Below the pieces are notes generated by a model. It searched no databases and was not told the DNA's origin. It worked only from the letters and a program-made list of their open reading frames with translations. Made by a program: the position numbers and the translations under genes. A stretch of 64,000 bases of DNA. Origin: Alphaproteobacteria bacterium (GTDB lineage Bacteria; Pseudomonadota; Alphaproteobacteria; Thalassobaculales; Thalassobaculaceae). The stretch lies in NCBI GenBank assembly GCA_022822665.1, contig JAJEAR010000076.1, positions 99,189 through 163,188 on the forward strand. The letters run 5' to 3'. Each line of letters opens with the position of its first letter. Position 1 is the first letter of the stretch. Shown piece after piece: positions 59,386-64,000 of the stretch.

Positions 59386-61650
59386 TCACGCGAAGCGGCG
59401 GAGACGGAGCGAATTGGCGACGACCAGAACGCTCGAGACGCTCATCGCGGCGGCGGCCAGCATGGGGTCGAGCAGGAGTCCGAAGACCGGGTAGAGCGCG
59501 CCCGCGGCGAGCGGGATCAGCGCCACGTTGTAGGCATAGGCCCAGAACAGGTTCACGCGAATCGTGGCGAGCGTCTTTCGGGCCAGCCGGATGGCGGTCA
59601 CGACGCCCCGCAGATCGCCGGACATCAGGACGACGTCCGCCGTCTCCACTGCGATATCCGTCCCGGTGCCGATGGCGATTCCGGCATCCGCCTCGGCGAG
59701 CGCCGGGGCGTCGTTGATCCCGTCGCCCACGAAGGCGACCGTGCCGTCGCCGCGTCTCAGCGCCTTCACCGTTTCCGCCTTGCGGTCCGGCAGGACCTCG
59801 GCTTCTACGCTGGAGATACCGAGCGAGCGTGCGACCGCCTCCGCTGTCGCCCGGCTGTCGCCGGTGATCATCGCGATATCGAAGCCCTGCGCCGCGAGAT
59901 CGGATATTGCCTGCCGGCTTTCCTCCTTCGGAGGATCGCGAAACGCGAGAACGGCGGCAAGATCGCCGTCGATCGCGGCCAGAACGGCGGTCTTGCCAGC
60001 ATGGGCAAGGTCGGCGCGGACCCTCTCCGACACCGCGCAGTCGATGTCGCGGCCGTTCAGAAAGCGCGCCGAGCCGACGACGACCTCGTGTCCCTCGACC
60101 CTGGCGGCGATCCCGAGACCCGGTTCCACCGAAAACTCGTCCACCGGAGCGAGCGGTCCGGGCGCGGCGTCGACCGCGGCGGAGGCGAGAGGGTGCTCGC
60201 TCAGCGTTTCCGCCGCGGCGATCAGGGCGAAGACCTCGTCATTCGCCATCCCCGAACCGTCGGGAAGGAGTCGGTCGGTAAGAACCGGTCGTCCGGCGGT
60301 CAGCGTTCCGGTCTTGTCGAAGGCGATCGTGCGGGCGCGCGCGAGCGTCTCCAGCGCGGCGCCGTTGCGGATCAGCACGCCGCGCTCCGCGCCGACGCCG
60401 GTGCCGACCAGGATCGCCGTGGGCGTCGCGAGTCCCATCGCGCAGGGACAGGCGATCAGCAGGACCGAGACGGCCGCGACGAAGGCGTAGCTCAGCGCGG
60501 GCGGCGGCGCGAAAGCGAGCCAGGCCGAAAAGGCGAGAGCCGCGACGGCGAGCGCGCACGGCACCAGAATCCCCGCGATACGGTCGGCCTGGCGGGCGAT
60601 GGGCGCCTTGGCGGATTGGGCTTCGGCGACGGTAGCGAGGATCCGGCCGAGCACGGTGTCGCCGCCGATGCGCTCGACCCGGACCGTCAGCGCACCCGCC
60701 CCGTTGACGGTGCCGCCGAATACCTCGTCGCCCTCCTGCTTGGCGACCGGAACGGGCTCCCCGGTGACCGTGGACTCGTCGACGAAGCTGTCGCCCGCGG
60801 TCACCGACGCGTCGACCGGAACCCGCTCGCCCGGCTTGATCAGCACCGTGTCCCCGACCGCGACCTCTTCGACCGGGACTTCCCGCTCGGTCCCGTCGCG
60901 CAGCACCCGCGCCGTCGCCGGACGGAGGTCCATGAGGCTCGCGATGGCGTCGGACGCCCGGCCGCGGGCGATGGCTTCGAGCAGCCGGCCCAGCAGGATC
61001 AGCGTGACGATCACGCCCGCCGCCTCGAAATACGGCACCGCCGTCCCTTCCGGGAAGATCGACGGCGCGACCAGCGCGAGGACCGAGTAGCCGAAAGCCG
61101 CACCCGCGCCGATCATCACCAGGCTGTTCATCCCCGGGCTCGCGTGGCGAAGCTCGGCCCAGCCATGAACGAAAAACCCGCGCCCGGACCACAGCACCAC
61201 CGGGGCGGCGAGCAGGAGCTGCACCCAGAGCCATGCCTGCTCTCCGGCGACCGAGGCGAGACCGGTACCGGGCAGCATCGATCCCATCGCGATCAGGAAC
61301 AGCGGCACCGTGAAGGCGGCCGCGACCACGAACCGCCGCTTGAGGGTCGCGATCTCCTCCTCGTTCGCCGCCCGCGTGTCCTCGCCGGGGGCGGTCCCGG
61401 CATCGATTTCACCCGCCCCGTAGCCCGCGCCCCGGATTGCCTCGGCGATCGCCGGCGGGTCGAGGATGTCCGGCAAATAGACGATCCGCGCCCGCTCGGT
61501 CGCCAGGTTGACGTCGGCGCCGGCGACGCCCTCCAGCGCGTTCAGCGTGCGTTCGACCCGGGCACGGCAATTGCCGCAGGTCATTCCGTCGACGCGCAGG
61601 GTCAGTTCGGCGGTCATGAAGCAGTGCTTTCGCCCCGGGTGGGTCGTCAT
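59386..61650 (-). CDS. copA: Copper-translocating P-type ATPase
   Basis: A 754-residue P1B-type ATPase. One N-terminal HMA domain (GMTCGNC; C25, C28), membrane helices, the CPC metal motif (ACPCAMGLATPTA), the phosphorylation loop DKTGTLT, a HP motif in SEHPLASAA, and GDGINDAPAL. CPC and HMA make Cu+ export the most likely role. The ATG at 61650 has no ribosome site but a TATCTA lies five bases ahead, compatible with a leaderless transcript; the ATG at 61617 is the alternative. No CueR or CopZ gene is adjacent. Confidence 0.9.
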   Translation of the reverse strand: MTTHPGRKHCFMTAELTLRVDGMTCGNCRARVERTLNALEGVAGADVNLATERARIVYLPDILDPPAIAEAIRGAGYGAGEIDAGTAPGEDTRAANEEEIATLKRRFVVAAAFTVPLFLIAMGSMLPGTGLASVAGEQAWLWVQLLLAAPVVLWSGRGFFVHGWAELRHASPGMNSLVMIGAGAAFGYSVLALVAPSIFPEGTAVPYFEAAGVIVTLILLGRLLEAIARGRASDAIASLMDLRPATARVLRDGTEREVPVEEVAVGDTVLIKPGERVPVDASVTAGDSFVDESTVTGEPVPVAKQEGDEVFGGTVNGAGALTVRVERIGGDTVLGRILATVAEAQSAKAPIARQADRIAGILVPCALAVAALAFSAWLAFAPPPALSYAFVAAVSVLLIACPCAMGLATPTAILVGTGVGAERGVLIRNGAALETLARARTIAFDKTGTLTAGRPVLTDRLLPDGSGMANDEVFALIAAAETLSEHPLASAAVDAAPGPLAPVDEFSVEPGLGIAARVEGHEVVVGSARFLNGRDIDCAVSERVRADLAHAGKTAVLAAIDGDLAAVLAFRDPPKEESRQAISDLAAQGFDIAMITGDSRATAEAVARSLGISSVEAEVLPDRKAETVKALRRGDGTVAFVGDGINDAPALAEADAGIAIGTGTDIAVETADVVLMSGDLRGVVTAIRLARKTLATIRVNLFWAYAYNVALIPLAAGALYPVFGLLLDPMLAAAAMSVSSVLVVANSLRLRRFA

Positions 61651-61674
61651 TTAGCTAGATAGGCGCAGTGTCCC

Positions 61675-61875
61675 GGTCAAGCTGGCCGATGGCCGGCGCG
61701 CTGTATTGCCCGGCGGTTCTCCTCCGGCGTGATCGATTGGTTGCGGGACGAATGCAACGAGACGCCCGTCGCGCCCGCGATCCGCGCGGCCGTCGAGAAG
61801 GCGAAGGCTGACATAATCCCCGGCCGGATCGTCGTCCACGACTACGCGAAGGACCGGCGCCGCCCGCTCCGAACC
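61675..61875 (+). other. Possible antitoxin-like coding remnant in an intergenic gap
   Basis: The 225-base gap between the copper ATPase and PhyH genes holds a plus-strand frame that looks protein-like: VIDWLRDECNETP (from 61729) and AIRAAVEKAKADIIPGRIVVHD, resembling the C-terminal tail of small antitoxins (A-I-x-AGRxxPHE). It has no clear start or stop and merges into antisense PhyH sequence, so it could be a remnant or chance. No other feature is seen here. Confidence 0.2.
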
Positions 61876-62700
61876 CTAGCCGGCGCGGCGGGCCTCCTGG
61901 GCCACTTCGGTGTCCTGGTAGCGCGCCCACATCTCCTTGAGGAAGGCCATGCAGTCGGGATCGAGATCCTCCTTCGGCAGGGGGTCGGTGTCCCAGTGAC
62001 CATAGCGGTCCTCGCCGCGCATCGGGAGCGCGGTCCGCCGCCCGATCGTCGAGCGGCAATGCGCCGGCATGTAGAAATAGGCGACGCCGACCCTCGGCCC
62101 GTCGGTCTCGTTGGCGAGCGAGCCGTGCGCGGTGCGCTCGTGGTGGAGGGAGAATTCGCCCGCCTCGAGCTCCATGAAGACCGCCCTGTCGTCCTCCAGC
62201 CCGCGTATCGTCTGGCCGCGCGCCAGCAGGTTCTGCGGGTCGTAGGTCTCGTCGTGGTCGAGGTCCGGGCCCCTGTGCGAGCCCGGCATCACCCGCATGC
62301 AACCGTTCCTGCGGGTCGCCGGGGTCAGCGCCACCCAGGCGGTGACCTCCTCATGCGGATCGAGCCCGTAATAGGCCGAATCCTGATGCCAGGAGACGAA
62401 GCGGGGATCGTTCCCCTTCTTCTGGAACAGCGAGGTCCCGAACAGAAGAATATCCTCGCCGATCAGCGACTCGACCGCGTCCAGGATCGCCTCGTTGCGG
62501 GCGAGCTCGACGATCCAGGGCGCCGCCACATGCGCCTTGATCTTGAGATAGGTCTGCGGCTCGACGCCGAGCACGGTCTCGTAATGCTCCAGCCTGAGGC
62601 GGTAGCGCTCCGCTTCTCCGGCGTCGATGGCGCGTTTGGGGAACAGGTAGCCGTGTTCCTCGAAATGGGCGACTTCGGCCGCGCTCAGGCTTCCCGCCAT
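61876..62700 (-). CDS. Phytanoyl-CoA dioxygenase family (PhyH) 2OG-Fe(II) oxygenase
   Basis: A 274-residue PhyH/EctD-like dioxygenase. Iron ligands are H105 and D107 (SWHQDSAYYGL) and probably H192 (TAHGSLANET), with R203 in the 2OG-binding position. The N-terminal FEEHGYLFPKRAI is the family start. VTAWVALTPATRRNGCMRVMPGSH is the usual core strand. The substrate is unknown; bacterial members hydroxylate ectoine, alkyl-CoA, phosphonates or amino acids. No related pathway gene is adjacent. Confidence 0.88.
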   Translation of the reverse strand: MAGSLSAAEVAHFEEHGYLFPKRAIDAGEAERYRLRLEHYETVLGVEPQTYLKIKAHVAAPWIVELARNEAILDAVESLIGEDILLFGTSLFQKKGNDPRFVSWHQDSAYYGLDPHEEVTAWVALTPATRRNGCMRVMPGSHRGPDLDHDETYDPQNLLARGQTIRGLEDDRAVFMELEAGEFSLHHERTAHGSLANETDGPRVGVAYFYMPAHCRSTIGRRTALPMRGEDRYGHWDTDPLPKEDLDPDCMAFLKEMWARYQDTEVAQEARRAG

Positions 62701-62771
62701 ATCACTATCCCGTCGGTGTCACCCGGCGATGGTAGCAAGAGACCTCGCGGAAGACGAGCCGGCCCGGTGGG

Positions 62772-63161
62772 TCATTTCAGCTTCGCCACCGCGAGCGGGA
62801 CCTCGAACTTCTTGCACCACAGCCAGACCTCGTTGTACTTCGCCGGGTCGATCCGGGCGGGGAGGCGATAGCGGGCGGCGCCCTTGAGGGATTTCAACCG
62901 CCCGAGCGTCGTGCTCGCGTCATAGCCGTCCTTGCCGAAGGCTATGCGCGGATCGGGCGCGCGGTCGAGGCGGAAGTCTTCGGCGAACCGCATCACCCAG
63001 CGGCCTTTCTCCTCCGCGACGGAGACCCCGCCCGACGATTTGTGCCCGCTCTTGCCCTCGAAGGTCCCGCTGCGCGCCTGCTGCGCCTGCGCCGCGGCGA
63101 CCGAGATCAGCCCGGCGGCGATAGCCGCGACGAACGGTTTTGCGAGTTTCAAAGCACCCAT
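62772..63161 (-). CDS. Secreted DM13-domain protein
   Basis: A 129-residue exported protein: signal peptide 1-26 (LAKPFVAAIAAGLISVAAAQAQ), then a DM13 domain (SGTFEGKSGHKSSGGVSV, WVMRFAEDFRLDRAPDPRIAF, YNEVWLWCKKFEVPLAVAKL). The Cys in WLWCKKF is the residue proposed for DM13 redox function. DM13 proteins are thought to act in electron transfer or as adhesion-linked redox modules. It stands alone between the PhyH and GST genes. Confidence 0.8.
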   Translation of the reverse strand: MGALKLAKPFVAAIAAGLISVAAAQAQQARSGTFEGKSGHKSSGGVSVAEEKGRWVMRFAEDFRLDRAPDPRIAFGKDGYDASTTLGRLKSLKGAARYRLPARIDPAKYNEVWLWCKKFEVPLAVAKLK

Positions 63162-63262
63162 GGCCGCTCCCTCCTCGATCCTGACCTAAAATATGATGTG
63201 CCGGCGATGACGGAAAAAGGGCAAGCCGACTATGCTCGCGCCGCCCGTCCGGGAGGCTTCGC

Positions 63263-64000
63263 ATGTTGACGCTTTACGAACACTCGACCTCGGTCTGCGT
63301 TATCAAGGTCCGACTTACCCTGCTGGAGAAAGGCCTCGACTACGAGGGCCGCTTCGTCGACCTCCGGCGCGGCGACCAATTCGACCCCGAATACCGGAAG
63401 ATCCACCCGGGCGCGGTGGTGCCGGCGTTGATTCACGACGGCGAGACGATCCTCGAATCCTCTGTCATCCAGTATTACCTGGAGGACGCGTTCCCCGAGC
63501 CCTCTCTGATGCCCGCCGACCCCATCGCGCGCTACCGGGTGCGGCTCCTGATGAAGACGATCGACGATCCGGTCCACCCGGCGGCGGGGCTGTTGACCCA
63601 CGCGATCGCCTTCCGCAAGGACTACCGCACGCCGGAGGCGATCGAGGCCCGCATGGCGAAAATCCCCGACCCGCGCCGGCGGGCACGCCAGCGCGCGGTC
63701 TACGAGGAGGGGCTCGGCGCCTCGCTCGCCGTCGATGCGGTGCGCGACATGGAGGCGGCGTTCGCGCGCATGGACGAGACGCTCGCCCACGGCCCTTGGC
63801 TCGGCGGGGACCTCTATTCGCTCGCCGATGCGGCGGCCACCCCCTACGCCAACCGGATGAACGACCTCGGCCTGTTCGGCATCTGGACCGAACGCCACGC
63901 AAGGGTTGCCGACTGGTTCGACCGCGTCCGCGCCCGGCCGAGCTACAGGACGGGGATCGCCGACTGGGTGACCGACGACGACCGCGACCGCATGGCCCCG
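63263..64000 (+). CDS. Glutathione S-transferase family protein (3' end outside window)
   Basis: A GST whose reading frame runs from the ATG at 63263 (GGGAGG ahead) to the window edge without a stop, 246 codons so far. The thioredoxin-like domain reads MLTLYEHSTSVCVIKVRLTLLEKGLDYEG, with PGAVVPALIHDGETILESSVI (cis-Pro and glutathione-binding Glu-Ser), followed by a helical C-terminal domain with SLADAAATPYANRMNDLGL. It is likely near complete. Substrate class not determinable. Confidence 0.87.
   Translation, partial: MLTLYEHSTSVCVIKVRLTLLEKGLDYEGRFVDLRRGDQFDPEYRKIHPGAVVPALIHDGETILESSVIQYYLEDAFPEPSLMPADPIARYRVRLLMKTIDDPVHPAAGLLTHAIAFRKDYRTPEAIEARMAKIPDPRRRARQRAVYEEGLGASLAVDAVRDMEAAFARMDETLAHGPWLGGDLYSLADAAATPYANRMNDLGLFGIWTERHARVADWFDRVRARPSYRTGIADWVTDDDRDRMAP

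Noticed and set aside
57631..61662. A 1343-codon open frame on the plus strand
   Set aside because: It is antisense to the SBP, UbiD and copper ATPase genes, has low-complexity Arg/His/Asp-rich composition and no domain; a GC-rich antisense artefact.
1..64000. CRISPR arrays, tRNA or rRNA genes, insertion sequences, integrases
   Set aside because: No regularly spaced direct repeats, no cloverleaf or rRNA sequence and no transposase or integrase motifs were seen on either strand.

Overview
The window is gene-dense and visibly GC-rich (about two thirds G+C by eye, not computed). It looks like a chromosome segment of a metabolically versatile alphaproteobacterium, probably near Rhodospirillales or Rhizobiales. 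The evidence is the gene families (TRAP transporter, HyuAB, GcdH plus CaiB, several UbiD-like proteins, and the HTH-methyltransferase gene paired with a metF-like gene) and the short dispersed palindromes. I found no rRNA, tRNA, CRISPR, phage or IS element. The taxonomic call is an inference.

Layout. 0.1-4.2 kb: glcDEF glycolate oxidase operon. 4.4-10.5 kb: a large 2OG-Fe(II) oxygenase, a Rieske oxygenase and a Lon-like protease. 10.5-17.5 kb (minus strand): VOC and GFA proteins, a DctPQM TRAP transporter, an SH3-like secreted protein coupled to a gamma-resorcylate-decarboxylase-like amidohydrolase, a cupin and a DUF1772 protein. 17.4-19.2 kb: a TetR regulator with two palindromic operators, a repeat-interrupted small ORF, a zinc-ribbon gene and the stub of a PIN-domain gene. 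19.2-25.6 kb: hyuAB, then an HTH-methyltransferase gene preceded by a cluster of TGGGA/TCCCA motifs, then a metF-like gene. 25.6-28.1 kb (minus): CaiB CoA-transferase with glutaryl-CoA dehydrogenase, probably glutarate use. 28.2-35.5 kb (plus): UbiD, MFS, NadC, PhnN, a long AMP-phosphorylase-type DeoA homologue and a second UbiD.

35.5-40.5 kb: a degradation-like cluster (HCCA isomerase, SDR, MFS, RidA, alpha/beta hydrolase, SDR, small barrel protein) in which four enzymes lack a canonical catalytic residue. 40.5-41.4 kb: an MNT/HepT-like toxin-antitoxin pair. 41.4-52.3 kb: a divergent asparaginase-superfamily protein facing a complete amide/amino-acid-type ABC transporter, followed by an amidase, an amidohydrolase and a YejA-like binding protein. 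52.3-59.3 kb: a second Rieske oxygenase, a second amidase, an FAD dehydrogenase, RidA, an orphan NMT1-type binding protein and a third UbiD. 59.4-64 kb: a copper P-type ATPase, a PhyH dioxygenase, a DM13 protein and a 3'-truncated glutathione S-transferase.

Most of the window reads as uptake and breakdown of carboxylates, amides, hydantoin-like compounds and aromatics. The two most novel-looking items are (i) NadC-PhnN-AMP phosphorylase as a compact AMP to ribose-1,5-bisphosphate to PRPP to NAD-precursor module, and (ii) the 36-40 kb run of enzymes with altered active sites. Both are inferences that need biochemical or comparative tests.
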